From Balaenoptera acutorostrata (taxonomy: Eukaryota > Chordata > Mammalia > Artiodactyla > Balaenopteridae), in the NCBI RefSeq assembly GCF_949987535.1, contig NC_080073.1, positions 94,341,344 to 94,405,343 of the forward strand: 64,000 nucleotides of DNA. Direction: 5' to 3'. The notes beneath the pieces were generated by a model. The model worked only from the letters and a program-made list of their open reading frames with translations, was not told the origin of the DNA and did no database searches. Positions within the stretch are counted from its first letter, which is position 1. Each line of letters opens with the position of its first letter. A program made the translations under genes and the position numbers. Of the stretch, positions 33,546-45,189 are shown piece by piece.

Positions 33546-33754
33546 AAAGACATGTGTGGTTGTGTATAGCCAGTGGGAAGGCAATAACTGAAGTTCCCAA
33601 CAAAAGGAGAACTTGAAGGAAAATTTTATTATAAAAGAGCCGTGGGCATGAATGCAGGCCTTATGTAGGGTACTATAAATAAGTCCTGGTACACATGGCT
33701 CCTAAGAAATGTAGAGTGTTTTATTCTAATACTCTTCCTGTATTTTGTAGAATT

Positions 33755-33755
33755 A

Positions 33756-33788
<33 letters not shown>

Positions 33789-33789
33789 T
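33755..33789 (+). repeat. Poly-A followed by (TA)n
   Basis: About 19 A bases and then (TA)8. No element body adjoins that I can identify. Confidence 0.85.
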
Positions 33790-34754
33790 GTTTTACCTTT
33801 TAATTTCAGAAAGCTTTGTGTTCAGACATTTTTTTTCTATAAGTTCCACCTTATATAAACGGATTTTTTTTTCTTTAGAATGTTACAATTTAAATTGTAA
33901 TCGAGCAGTAACAAATTTCATTTAATATACAAAGACATTTATTTTTATTTTTAAAAGGGCATTCCAAGTTGTTATTTATTTTAAAAAGTTTATTTCTTTT
34001 TAGTCTGTTGCTACCCCTGCAGTGATCTCAGTGGTTTTTCATTCATCCGGGGAGTAAGGAAGAAGAATGTCCAACATTTAATACGCCTGAAACACTAGCA
34101 AGCACAAAACACTTAAGTACCCATGTGACTTATGGTCAGTGGGCCTGCTTCCCCTTCCTAGTGTGTCAGCAGTCAGCTGGAAGGACTGGAATCCATAGGC
34201 GAAAGTAAGATACAACCATGGGGATTGAGAATCAAAGGAGGGCTTTTTAATTTTTTGGTGCCCAGAACTGCACATCATTGTAGGAAGTTGTCGGGTCTCA
34301 GTAAACCAGTGGCTGATAGGACCCCCTAACCCGCATCTCCCTGGTCAAGCCCTGGCAGTTAATTGCCTCATTTAAGTTACATTGTTGTAAAAGGGACATA
34401 AGTACTGCAGGTCTAGATGCTGCAATTTGAACAAAAGGTTATGAGCTTTCCGTGTTGCTGAGAGCCTAACTCTGGAGTCTCAGGTGGAGTTGTGCTGTGT
34501 GTAAATATAAGCCTCCAGCTCTGAGCTTAAAGAAAACAATTCAAAGAAAGCCAGAGAAAAAGCTTATAGATTTAGCACCATATCCATGACTCACTTTCTC
34601 TTTGCTCTTTCTGTACAGCTGTTACTCATTTTACCTCGAACCCCACAAGAAGGCTCCTTGTCATGTTTTCCCTTTGACTGCTTTGCCAAAAATATAAATA
34701 CATGCATTGGGAGAATAAGGGTGAGAGAGAGATGAGACAGAGGTCACAATTTTT

Positions 34755-34964
34755 TTAAAAATTTATTTCATTTTTGGCTGCGTTGGGTCTTCGTTGCTGC
34801 ACGCGGGCTTCAGTAGTTGTGGCTCGCAGAGCACAGGCTCAGTAGTTGTGGCGCACGGGCTTAGTTGCTCCGCGGCACGTGGGATCTTCCTGGACCAGGG
34901 CTCGAACCCGTGTCCCCTGCATTGGCAGGCGGATTCTTAACCACTGCGCCACCAGGGAAGCCCA
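34755..34964 (-). mobile_element. CHR SINE copy 5, antisense, with internal deletion
   Basis: Minus-strand head GGGCTTCCCTGGTGGCGCAG and tRNA-like region are complete, but the body lacks roughly 90-100 bases found in copy 1: GCGGGCTT jumps directly to CAGTAGTTGTGG. A perfect 14-bp target duplication, AGGTCACAATTTTT, flanks it (34741-34754 and 34965-34978), so the element inserted in or later lost this form in place. The clean duplication suggests a fairly young insertion. Confidence 0.92.
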
Positions 34965-35364
34965 AGGTCACAATTTTTAATCCTGGTTCTGCTGATAACA
35001 AGCTCCATGACCAGATACTTTGTACAAAAAAGGAGGATGGTTTTGAAATTCGTTCTCAGTTGCCAGATGGCAGCCATCTCTCTGTCGAAGGGCTTGCCTC
35101 AGATGTCCACTGTGTTTGGATGGCTGAGGTACCACTTGGATCAGTTCTCCTGGGCTTTTGGAAGTAGCCCTGGAGGTGGTGACAGCAGCCTTAAGAATCC
35201 TTAGCAATTGGGACTGAATTACCAGGAGAACAGGAAGGGGTAAAGGCTATGTGGTAGGGAACAGGGTGCCAAGCTCTTCTGAAGCTGCTATTGAAACTTG
35301 GCCTGTTATGCCTGTGTGTTCAGTTATCGTTGGATATCCCAGGATTTTCTATCTCCTGTGATAC

Positions 35365-35530
35365 GAATACCAGCCCTGCCATTTACTAGCTTGGTCAAGT
35401 CACTTAATGCCCCAGTTTCTTCATCTGAAAAATGGGGATTATAATGAACATGAGGATTAAATAAATCAATATATGTAAGACACTCAGAAGAGCACTTGGT
35501 ACCTGGGAAATGCTGTTGATGCGTACTGTT
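35365..35530 (+). mobile_element. MIR SINE, sense
   Basis: GCCCTGCCATTTACTAGCTT, GGTCAAGTCACTTAATGCCC, CAGTTTCTTCATCTGAAAAA and TGGGGATTATAATGAACATG are MIR landmarks in order. Confidence 0.85.
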
Positions 35531-35659
35531 GTCATGTTATTGTTCTCCTTTGGGGTTTTCTAATTTATCTGTGTAGTGTTTAGGGCAAAGTGCCAGGCAT
35601 GTGGGAGGTGGTGGTGGTGGGGTTGGTGAGAGGGTGACCAAGCGTGGTAGAGAGTGTGG

Positions 35660-36010
35660 ACATCATCTGGTGTCCACCCCAGGTCTCAGCCTTTGCCTGT
35701 GCATATCATGTTTATTTCTGACCACCAGGCTTGGCTCAGATTCTTCCCTCACCCCTCTGCCTTCACGCCCACATTCTGCCCCGCCGTGAACGTCCAGCAT
35801 GAGCCTCCCCTCCTCCAGGACGGAAAGGTTTCCCCAGCTGTTTCAGCCTAAACCAGTCTCCTTCCCCACTTCCCTCAGTTCCTGTGTACTTGTCTGCACA
35901 GCTCGTTTTATCATGTCATTATTGCTTCATTCCGTTTCTTAGAGGTCTTGCTTCTCAGTCAGCCTCCATGTGACTGGGGGCTCTTGCCGCCTCTCAGGGT
36001 CCAGGGCAGT
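35660..36010 (+). mobile_element. Probable LINE2 3' half, sense
   Basis: Pyrimidine-rich stretch with TTCTTCCCTCACCCCTCTGC, TTATCATGTCATTATTGCTT and a purine-rich end near GGGGGCTCTTGCCGCCTCTC fits the diverged L2 3' half. Boundaries uncertain. Confidence 0.45.
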
Positions 36011-36631
36011 GAGGCAGAAAGAGCAAGGATCAGGGAGGAAAGGAACCTGCTTCCCTCTCTCTCATAAACTCAGCATGCTCACGGCATTTGATCTCTCTAA
36101 TCCTCAGAGCTTTGCAGGTAAAATGAGGGTCTGGACTAAGTGACCTCTAAATTTTCCCTTGCGGCTTCATTGTTTGAGAGTACTGCAGATGTGCATAAAT
36201 CTGTGTGGAAGGAGTGAACGAATGTCCACTCTCCAGTTGCTCAGGACAGCTTTAGTTATTTTTGTGCCCAGTAGCATCTCTGCTTGGTGAATGGAAGAAA
36301 CGGTCTGCATGATGAAGGTTTCACTTTCATTGGACAGAAATTTTGTTCGTTTTGATCCTTTCATGGTCTGAATTCGTGTCCACATCTGAGTTTATATTAG
36401 TAATTTGCCAGTGAAAAAAGAAATACAAATTATATCACAGACAAAATGTTGAGTACATTAGAAAGGAAAAGAGTACACAAGAAAGCACTTTAGAAGTCCC
36501 TGTTTGCATGCATTGCTATTTTGTATATTATAATATAAATATAAAGCTCTCATAGTGTATTCACTTAATAATTTATTGATCATTTTGAAGTTTTTCTGTA
36601 AGTACTTAAGAGATTTAAAGCTATTTTTTTT

Positions 36632-36907
36632 TATTGAAGTTTAGTTAATGTACAGTATTATATGTTACAGGTGTACAATATAGTGATTTCACAATTTTTA
36701 AAGGTTATACTCTATTTATAGTTATTATAAAATATTGGCTGTATTTCCCGTGTTGTGCAATATATCCTTATAGCTTATTTTATAAATAATAGTTTGTACC
36801 TCTTAAGCCCCTACTCCTATATTGCCCCTTCCCCCGTCCTCCTCCCCACTGTTAACCACTAGTTTGTTTTCTCTATCTGTGAGTCTGCTTCTTTGAAACT
36901 ATATCTC
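36632..36907 (-). mobile_element. L1 3' UTR fragment, antisense
   Basis: TTATTGAAGTTTAGTTAATG, TACAGGTGTACAATATAGTG, TATTATAAAATATTGGCTGT and CTGTGAGTCTGCTTCTTTGA are the reverse complement of cetartiodactyl-type L1 3' ends. The poly-T side is at 36626-36634, so the insertion reads right to left. Truncated, no ORF. Confidence 0.8.
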
Positions 36908-36989
36908 TTTTTCAAAGTTTATAATTTGGGCTTATTTTCTTATTCATGTTAGGCATCTTATCTGAATGCAATTTACCGAGCACGTATTA

Positions 36990-38950
36990 TTATTTTTGGT
37001 ATGTTAGGAGAATTGATATATACACACACACAGTAGCTGAAATTTCTAGCATCAAGTCTTAATAGCTTGGAATTATTTATGCATTTCATTTATTCCTCTT
37101 CCCTAATCATCTACATCTGGATCAAAAATTGATTGTTCCTTTATCATATTTAAGGCATCTATTTACTTTATGATTTTATGAATATTTGAAAATTTTGAAC
37201 TTACTGATCTTAATTTACTAGGGCAAGAGAGAGGGAGGGAGAGATAGAAAGAGACGGAATGGAATTTGGCCGTTTATTTATGGCTGTAACCGTCTTTGTA
37301 CATGAGAGAAGTGACTTCATAATTGAGGAGCCTTTTGGTCATAAATCACTATGTTTTCAAATGAATTACTCTCTGGAAAAAAATAGCCTTTGAAATATTA
37401 TGTCATACAAGTTCAGACCAAGGAGGGAGTAAGTTGACTATCTAATTAGGCTCCATATGGCTTGAACTCTTGGGAGAGCCACCTGAAACAGGACCCTGTT
37501 AAGAAATTATTCTGTGTCATACATAATCGTGTTCAAGAGGTCTTGGTAATTTGCATTGAAAAATGATAATTGGCATCATCCTCAAAGATGAGTTCTGTGA
37601 CCTTAGATGTTTTCTGATTCAGCTTAGCAGTGACACTAAGATTTATACTGAAACCTCTTCGAATATTACTGGGAACACCCCACCCCCAACTTTTTATAGT
37701 TCACTGAGTGTGAGGAGCTCCTTCCTAGTATTTCATCTTAATCCAGTGATTGGCTTCCATGTTATAACCGAAAGGAAAATGTCTCTGGGTGTGGTGGGGA
37801 AGGGGAACTTGCAGGGCATGGGGTCAAGAGGGTAGAGAAATGTCAGCTGCTTTTATTTAGCAAATATTTACCAATCATTCCTGCCCCTGTGCATTAGCTC
37901 CTCGTGCACTGGGGTCTGAATTGATCCAAAAGGTCTGCATTTATGGAGTCTTTCCTCATAGAAATGCTTAGGCTTCCCTTGGATGCTTTGTCCTCTTTTT
38001 TTAAAAATGGTGCAGAAGAATGCTGGCATGAGTGTAGTCCGTTTGTATGGAGATGACTCTCTCCCTTATCTGGGCATACGTTTTGTTGGAGGAGAGAAGG
38101 TGGGAGTAGGTAGTAACCGAATATGTACCCTGAGTGCAAGTGATAATTGACCTCACGGATTAGAGAGAGGAGGGAAACATAGTTTATAAGTCTTCTTCAT
38201 AGGATATTTCAAGTTAGATGTTTTTCTGAATTTGGTTTCTGATTTGAAAACTGGACCGAGCTGTTTTTTGTTTCATCCGAACAAGTTTACCGTGAATTGA
38301 GGGGTAGAGTGTTAATTCTTAAGCCTCAGATCTTTAGGCAGCGAGTCATTTCCATGTTGTTGAGACATTTTCTAGCCTTTATTGCCGCGTGTAGGTCATG
38401 CTTTTCTCTGGATGTTTTGACTCCTTAAGAAACTCGCAATAACAAATTAACAATCACACTCCTCTGGAATGAAAACACGCAGTAGTGGAGTAATAAATAG
38501 CAGTTCTGGAAACCTGAGTAAACAGAAAACTCTGCTTTCTTGCTTAAGAAGGCTCTAGAGAAGGCGTCCAGCGTCCAACAGATACAAAGCAAGATACACC
38601 ATGTAAAGCAAAAAGACATGAATGTGCTTTTCATTTTAATTGTCCAAGGGATTGTGGGGTGGAAACCGTAGATGCACTTTCATTCTTTAAAACTTACTAA
38701 GTAAATTATTTTCAGTCTTCTGACCTTCCTTCCCTCAAATGGATCATAACTGATCAACAGGTTTGACTTGTTAAAATGAGCTGTATTTGTTTGGGAACCC
38801 CACGGTGGCCTGGGGCTTCTCCACCTCCTGTCTTTCTCTGGTATAACTGGGAATAGCCCTGGGCCTTGACCTTGGTGGGAAAGATGTGAATCAGCACAGT
38901 GCTAAGACGGAATGCTGCCCAGGTACTGCTCGGCCATGTACAACCCTGGT
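36990..38950. other. No recognised gene or repeat
   Basis: Putative intron. A GA-rich patch lies at 37226-37256. Short frames (37563-37835, 37894-38139) show no family features. Confidence 0.35.
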
Positions 38951-39039
38951 CTGTCTCATCGAGTGGCCCATCGGAATTTTTCTATCACAGTGAGATTATA
39001 GTCAGCTCCAGGGGCTATTTCCATCAACCCTATTCATGG

Positions 39040-39560
39040 AGTTGCTTGCTCTGGTGGTGGTGGATGGAGTAAAAGTATACCCTCCCAAGGATCATTACTG
39101 ACCAGGGTTCTTGGCCTTCCCTATCAACAGAAATTGATAAGAGGCCAGACAAGAAATTCAGGTGAGGCTTTTCTGGGGCCTCTGCTGCAGTAGGAGGGAG
39201 CAAAAACAAGTAACAGGTTCCCTTGCTCACTCCCCAAGGAGGGGTGAGCTGGTTCCTTCTATGGGGTGAGGGTAGGGATGGGTCCAGGGGTCAGGCTGGA
39301 GGGGTAGCTTAGGTGGTTTGCTTGCCCCTTTGGAGGTGCTGTGTGCAGGGGGCATGCTCAGTACCCTGCTTTTGCTCCCAATACCCTGCTTTTGCTCCCG
39401 GCTCCTCAGAAGTGGCAGTTGGCTTTTTGTATCTTGTTGTCTGTAATTTGCCCCAACTGCACATGCACGGAGCTATTTTTAGTCCCATATAGTTTCTTTG
39501 TATTTTGTTGCTCAAGGAGAGGTTAGTCCAGGTGCAAACACTGCAACAAAGAGTTCCAGG
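39040..39560. mobile_element. Possible unclassified LTR-like element
   Basis: Contains blocks such as GAAATTGATAAGAGGCCAGA and CTGCTGCAGTAGGAGGGAGC and an internal 20-bp duplication, giving the look of a solo LTR of an endogenous retrovirus. I could not identify clear TG...CA ends, a polyadenylation signal or a target duplication. Treat as a lead only. Confidence 0.25.
39362..39399 (+). repeat. 20-bp tandem duplication
   Basis: TACCCTGCTTTTGCTCCC occurs at 39362-39379 and again at 39382-39399, separated by AA. Identical copies. Confidence 0.9.
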
Positions 39561-39569
39561 TCCCAGGTC

Positions 39570-41150
39570 TTAGCCTATCTCAGGGTGAACACTTGATTTG
39601 ATTAGAGGCCATTGGCATGGAAGATGTTACAGCTCCTTTATGACCATAAGTGCTTGGAGGAGAACATTGATGCCCACAGAATCTGAATGTCTGGGGACTT
39701 TGGATTTCCCATTAATCAAAAAGACACCTTAAAGAACCTGCTCAGATTTCATGAATTTTCTCTAGATTCCTACTGAGGAATTGGAGGTAAGTTTTTGTGG
39801 TTTTTTTTTCCTCCTTGCCTGTTTCAGTGTGTCATGAAACGTGCCCATATTTAGCCTGTCCAGTTGAAAAATGGAATGCCATCCACTTTGTACTTAGGAC
39901 AGTGAAGTTCTTCCCACACCTGGCTGGAGAAGCTGATTTGGCTCACCTTCCAGTCTGAGGCATGTGAGTCAGACAGAGGCAAAGATTTAAATGTTATTAA
40001 CATGAGAAAAATCTTTTGAATGTGAAGTCATCATGGTTGAGGTTACTTTGAACATTCCTCATCGTCTCTTTTATGATTTGTACCGAAATCAACACGCTTT
40101 AGTTTTATGCTAAAAAACACTGTGGATGGAGTGAAAATGGACATGAATTTGAAATTACATAATAGCCAGAAACTTTCATATTATAGAAATATTACACTGT
40201 GATAAATATTTTATTAAGTTCCTTGGCTCACGGGCTATTTTTTAATGGCTTTGGCGTTCAGGAATTTTGAAAGTCAGATTCTTTGTAATTTAAATTTCCT
40301 TCTAAGCAAGGAAGTACACTATGTTATTAATTTTTTAAAAATATATACTTAGAAGTTCAGATTGTGTAATTATCTTAATGCTCCATAGCCCCTTTTCTGA
40401 CTAAACATTGGAACTTATGCTGTTGAATGCAGGGAATTTGTCCAGAAAAGCTTAAGGAAATTTAGCCTACACAGGGAAATCTGCTAGATTTATAAATAAA
40501 AGGTTTAACTAAAGGGATGATACATAACAATTTTATCTTATCTATAAAAGATTGCATTTGAGTTTTGTCTCTTAGCCCTTCTTTTAGGATTAGGTAATAA
40601 TCGTAGCTTGTTTTTTGGTAGTTGATTTATAGTAATAAGTTTTGTGCAATCCGACTGGGGGTAATTGAACTCATTTTAAGTGCGTAAGGATAGACTGCCT
40701 TTTAAAGGATCACAAAAAGGCGTCTTTTTTATAAAGTGAAAATGTCCCCAGAGATGGCCCACCTGAGATCTTGAAGTATGAAAGAAAGATAATATAGTAT
40801 GTCACTCTGTCTCTTGAAGGAATGGCCTCTTCTATTGGAAAATAACTTTAAAGAATTCAAAGTTTAGAATTTTTAGTTGAAATGATTTATAAATCACGGC
40901 ACTGGCTTTTAATCCTTGGTAGAATTCTTCTTTATTTCTAAGAAGCCTGCATAAATGTTTATATGAACATAACCTTAAGTATTTAAAATGTAGCATACCG
41001 ACCTTATTTAAAGACAACTTTATGCATGACAGTGCACATTTAAAGTTCCTGGATAAAAATTCTTTGTACCTTTTTTGGAAGAAAAATCTTACATAGTTTA
41101 AAATTTTTTTTTCCTTTTAACTCTTAACTGTAACAAAGCTTTTGAGCAGA
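39570..41150. other. No recognised gene or repeat
   Basis: AT-rich putative intron with no element or exon identified. Confidence 0.35.
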
Positions 41151-41160
41151 GTAGGAAACT

Positions 41161-41246
41161 AGTATTGTTACTCACACTTATTGCCATATTGTTGCTCACA
41201 CTTACTGCTAGTGTTGTTACACTTACTGCTAGTGTTGTTACTCACA
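41161..41246 (+). repeat. Imperfect tandem repeat of about 21-25 bp
   Basis: The motif TTGTTACTCACACTTATTGC recurs as TTGTTGCTCACACTTACTGC, then TTGTTACACTTACTGCTAGT, then TTGTTACTCACAG. Unit length shifts from 25 to 21 bases by small deletions. Confidence 0.8.
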
Positions 41247-41886
41247 GAGCAGGGGAAGCAATACTATATGTTCAACTTTAGCAAGTTAGATGCATTAACT
41301 TACTCATTTAAAGAACTTGAGTGACAAAACCTTAATTTTAGAAAATATTAAACCTAAATTATAGAAAATATTAATAGTGCTTAGCAAAGCTGGTATAGAA
41401 TCAGGTTTGGTTACTATAATGACTCACACGCTTTATAATTTGACATATTTTCTCTGTTTAAGCATAAGTTTTTTCCTATTATTTTGGATTTTTAAAATTA
41501 TTATTTACTGTGGGTTTGGCACTCATACAAGGGGAGAGAAATACAGGTGGGTGATCAGGGGAGGAGGCTGGGCGAGGCGCCCGTGGGCTGACACTGCAGT
41601 GAGATGGTGGGGAGTCTGCATTTCTGGTCACTGGACTTTCTCAGAACGCCCCACGGCTCCCCAGTAACTGTATTTACATGACGTTATACGAATATGTGTT
41701 TTTCTGGGGCGAGGGTTGTAGCTTTCACCAGATCCTCAAAGAATTCTCTGTCCCTCCAAAGTTCTATAAGAACCACTAATGTAAAATTGAAAGGTCCGGA
41801 TATCTTCGAGGGTAAGATGTTAAGTATGAGTTACAGAAAACAAGCCATGGGTTACCTTTTTTACACAATTAAAAATGACCATGACA

Positions 41887-42089
41887 ACCATAAATTTGTT
41901 TTCTGTGTCTGTGAGTTGATAAAATAGATGAACAGCAAGGACCTACTGTATAACACAGGGAACTACAGTCAATATCTTGTAATAACCTATAATGGAAAAG
42001 AATCTGAAAAAGAATACATATATGTATGTATCACTTTGCTGTACACCTGAAACTAACCTAACATTGTAAATCAACTACACTTTAATTAA
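41887..42089 (+). mobile_element. L1 3' end, sense, with target duplication
   Basis: GACCTACTGTATAACACAGG, TAACCTATAATGGAAAAGAA and GCTGTACACCTGAAACTAAC are the classical artiodactyl L1 3' UTR, ending in AATTAAAAAAA. The 16-mer AAAAATGACCATGACA at 41871-41886 recurs as AAAAATGACCGTGACA at 42090-42105, one mismatch, which confirms a complete (5'-truncated) insertion. Confidence 0.88.
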
Positions 42090-42694
42090 AAAAATGACCG
42101 TGACATGGCCACGAATGAACTACGTTAGGTTGGCATTGCAAACCCACCTGGTACATGTTTAAAACACAGTGTGTTTATTTTGAGATAATGAAAAAATAAC
42201 ATCTTGTGGTTTGTCGCATCCCCATTTTGAGCTGACGAGGTGCTGTAACCTTGTTCATGGTAGCTCCTGATTTTTTTCCGTGTTAGAAATTGCTCAGTGG
42301 GGGACAAATGAGGCGCCTCTGGGAAATGTGCGAGTGATTAGGTGAAGAGGGTAGTCACTATCTTTCGAGACCTGTCTTCTGGTTTATGTTTGTGTTAAGA
42401 AGTATGCAGAGCAGGAGGCCTTGAACAGTTTGGAAGTGGGGAGCTTGTTACATTGGAGTGTCCCGCACACATGGCGCCCCCCTTTACATTTGCACAGTTT
42501 ACAGTTTACAAAACTGTACACTTGGCTCTGCGCTTGATAAGGGCAGACATTCCTTGTCTGGGTCTGGCTGTGTCACCATGCTGGTGCAACATCTGGCCTG
42601 CACGGTATCCGAAGAAATGTTTTGTTGAATAAATGACCTCAGTTGGTTCTCAGGGCCGTCCTGTGGGTACAGACACAGCAAGTTTCAGCATTCC

Positions 42695-42795
42695 ATTCTC
42701 TAGGCTCAAAGAGGGCAATTATTTACCTAAGGTCACATGGCTGGTAGCTGAAGGATCTAGGCCTCTCCTTTATGCTGTGCTTGATCTTGACTCTA
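42695..42795 (-). mobile_element. MIR SINE fragment, antisense
   Basis: AGAGGGCAATTATTTACCTA and AGGTCACATGGCTGGTAGCT match the reverse complement of the MIR core with changes. Confidence 0.5.
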
Positions 42796-43014
42796 GTAAT
42801 AAAAGTGGAAAAGCCACACTTCATCAACTGCGTTTTGATAGAAGAGAGTGGGTGAGTGGTTGTAACCCTCAGAGAGTCTCAAAAATCATGGTAGCCTGTT
42901 GGACTTGTAACAGAGAGAAAATCTCAAGTGAGTATCTCTTGATGGTGCTATCAAGTCAGTTTTTTAATTTAGCCGAAGAAAAGAAAAATAATTTATTCCT
43001 TTTTATGCAACTAG

Positions 43015-43435
43015 ATATTTACTGACCGTTTCCTCTGTGCCAAGCATAATGTGGGCACTGGGTATATAACCGAACAAATGCAGTGTGAGCCTCTGCCCTC
43101 GGAGAGCTTACCTTCTTGTAGGGGACACAGATTGCTAGTAAATCCGTAAGCGTACTCTGTATTTCAGACAAAAATCAGAGCAGGGTACGTTAGGGGAAAG
43201 AGAGTGATGGTGGCTGCAAGAGGATGATTTTATTTGGGGAAGTCAGGGAAAGCCTTTCATAAGATGTGACATTTGTGCAGAGACCTCAGTGATGTGTAGG
43301 AGTGCTGGGGGGTGAGATGGAAATCAGCAGAAGAGCATTGCAGGTGGAGAGAATGGTTCAGCAAACGCCCTGAGGTCAGGAAGAGCCTTTAAGTCTGGAG
43401 TGAAAGGCAAGAGGACTTACATTTTATTCTACATG
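43015..43435 (-). mobile_element. LINE2 3' part, antisense, first segment
   Basis: TTTCCTCTGTGCCAAGCATA, ACCGAACAAATGCAGTG, GGAGAGCTTACCTTCTTGTA, GTGACATTTGTGCAGAGACC and CAAACGCCCTGAGGTCAGGA are the reverse complement of the L2 3' region in the right order. It stops at an LTR-like element and continues after it. Confidence 0.75.
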
Positions 43436-43445
43436 AGATAGGAGA

Positions 43446-43890
43446 CTGAATTAGTTTCCTAGGGCTGCCCTAGCAAATTACCACAAACTTGATGGCTTAA
43501 AACAACAGAAATTTGTTGTCTCACAATTCTAGAGGACAGAAGTCTGAAATCAAGCTGTCACACACTGTCTCTCTGAAGGCACCAGGGGAGAATCTGTCCT
43601 TGTATCTTCCAACTTCTGGTGACCAGACATTCCTTGGCTTGTGGCAGTATCACTCCAGTCTCTGCCTCTGTGTTCACATGGCCTTCTCCTCTGTGTCTGT
43701 GTCTTGTCCTCTTCTGTCGCTTGTAAGGACACTGGTCGTTGGTTTTAGGGCCCACACAGGTAATCAAGGATGATCTCATCTCGAGATCCTTAAGTACGTC
43801 TGCAGAAACCCTTTTTCCACAAAAGGTCATAGTCACAGGCTCTGGGACATGAACACATCTTTTGGGGGCCCACCGTTCAACCCATTACAG
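43446..43890 (+). mobile_element. Ancient LTR-type repeat (ERVL/MaLR-like), inserted in L2
   Basis: AATTAGTTTCCTAGGGCTGC, TTACCACAAACTTGATGGCT, ATTCCTTGGCTTGTGGCAGT, GGCCTTCTCCTCTGTGTCTG and TTCAACCCATTACAG form the order of a common old mammalian LTR-type repeat. I recognise the pattern with confidence but not its exact family name (candidates: MLT2 or LTR33-like). No viral genes are present; it would be a solo LTR. The open frames on both strands are shadows. Confidence 0.6.
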
Positions 43891-43894
43891 GAAC

Positions 43895-44580
43895 CATGGA
43901 TGACATTTAAGCAGAGGGAGTGACGGCATCTCTGTTGTTTTAAAAAGATGGCTCGGGTGCTGTGGGAGAATGGTTGTAGGTGGATGAAGAATCAACTAGG
44001 GAGACGGGTGAGGGGGCTATTGCAGAGGCCCAGATGAGATAGGGTAGCGGGGGAGATGGAGAGCAATGGGTGGATTTCAGTTCTGCATAACAGGGGAGCA
44101 GAGGGGACTTGCTTGATGGATTAGAAGTAACGAGGAAAGAAAAGAGAAAATCCAGGATGATGGTGCCCTTCACGGAGAAGGGGAAGACTGGTTCAGGAAG
44201 AGGCTGGGGCAGTGGTGGTGCCCTCCAGAGTTCTGTTTTGGGTATGTAAACCGTGAGAGGTGGAGATGCTGGGCGTTTGTTAACTTACATGTATGGATCT
44301 GCAGCTCAATACAGCTATACGTTTGAGCTTTGTCGGTCTATAGATGGGTATTATTGAAGGACACCCCTCTCCAGGAGGAGGATTGTCATGGAGTGGAGAC
44401 CATGATTGAGTCCACTAGGATGAAGATCACTGAGCTGATGACCACCAGTTTCAATCTCTCAGCCCAGCTCCCGGCATTTATGTCAGTGTCTGAGGGAGGG
44501 AGGGCAAGTCGGGTGCGGGTCATCAGGAGAGCCTGGCTCAGTTATCCTAGGCTGTCACAAAGGCTGTTGTGTGCTTAAGT
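43895..44580 (-). mobile_element. LINE2, antisense, second segment
   Basis: After the LTR-like element, AGGGGGCTATTGCAGAGGCC, CAGATGAGATAGGGTAGCGG, GTGGAGATGCTGGGCG and TAGATGGGTATTATTGAAGG continue the same L2 in the same orientation. The LTR therefore split one L2 copy. Confidence 0.6.
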
Positions 44581-44584
44581 TTTT

Positions 44585-45060
44585 TTCATTATTATCATCA
44601 TTTTCTTTGAATTCTTTCATTCTAAGCCCGACAAGCCTGACTGGCAGATGCACTGTCTGATTTTTCTAGTTTTAGATTATATGCTTTTTCTTCAAGCCAT
44701 CTTCGTCTGTTAACCTACATTCATTTTTAATTTTAATGCTCCAATCAATAATTATTTCGCTTGACAGTTTTTGACAGTCTGCTGCTCCGTTTAGCTGTTC
44801 AGCATGAATTTAAAAGGTGATTTCTCAATCTGCACAAGTGAAGTAAACTTGCTCTTTCATCCTCTACTTTGGGGGGTATAGAAAGATACGCATGTTCACT
44901 CTGCCCTGGGGAGTTTTTAATATAGAAATACTTAATAGTTTTCTATATAAAAAGAATGAGGACTACAGAGCATTAACATTTTCTGTTATGTAGCGTTTTG
45001 CTTATGTTATAAAGTTACTTGAAAGGCCAGATTTCTGTTAATTGGAATTGATATTGTGAA
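44585..45060. other. No recognised feature
   Basis: AT-rich putative intron; no repeat or exon identified. Confidence 0.35.
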
Positions 45061-45064
45061 GTCA

Positions 45065-45180
45065 GCCCTGCAACTGTTTTTTGAATACTCATTTTGTGCA
45101 AGGCACTATGTTAAATGTGAAGGGAAATTAATACACTGTCCCCAGGAAGTACAATGGTCAGGGAAAGAAAGCCACTTCCA
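45065..45180 (-). mobile_element. LINE2 fragment, antisense
   Basis: TTTTGAATACTCATTTTGTG and CAAGGCACTATGTTAAATGT fit the reverse complement of the L2 3' terminus. Confidence 0.45.
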
Positions 45181-45189
45181 AAATTTTGA

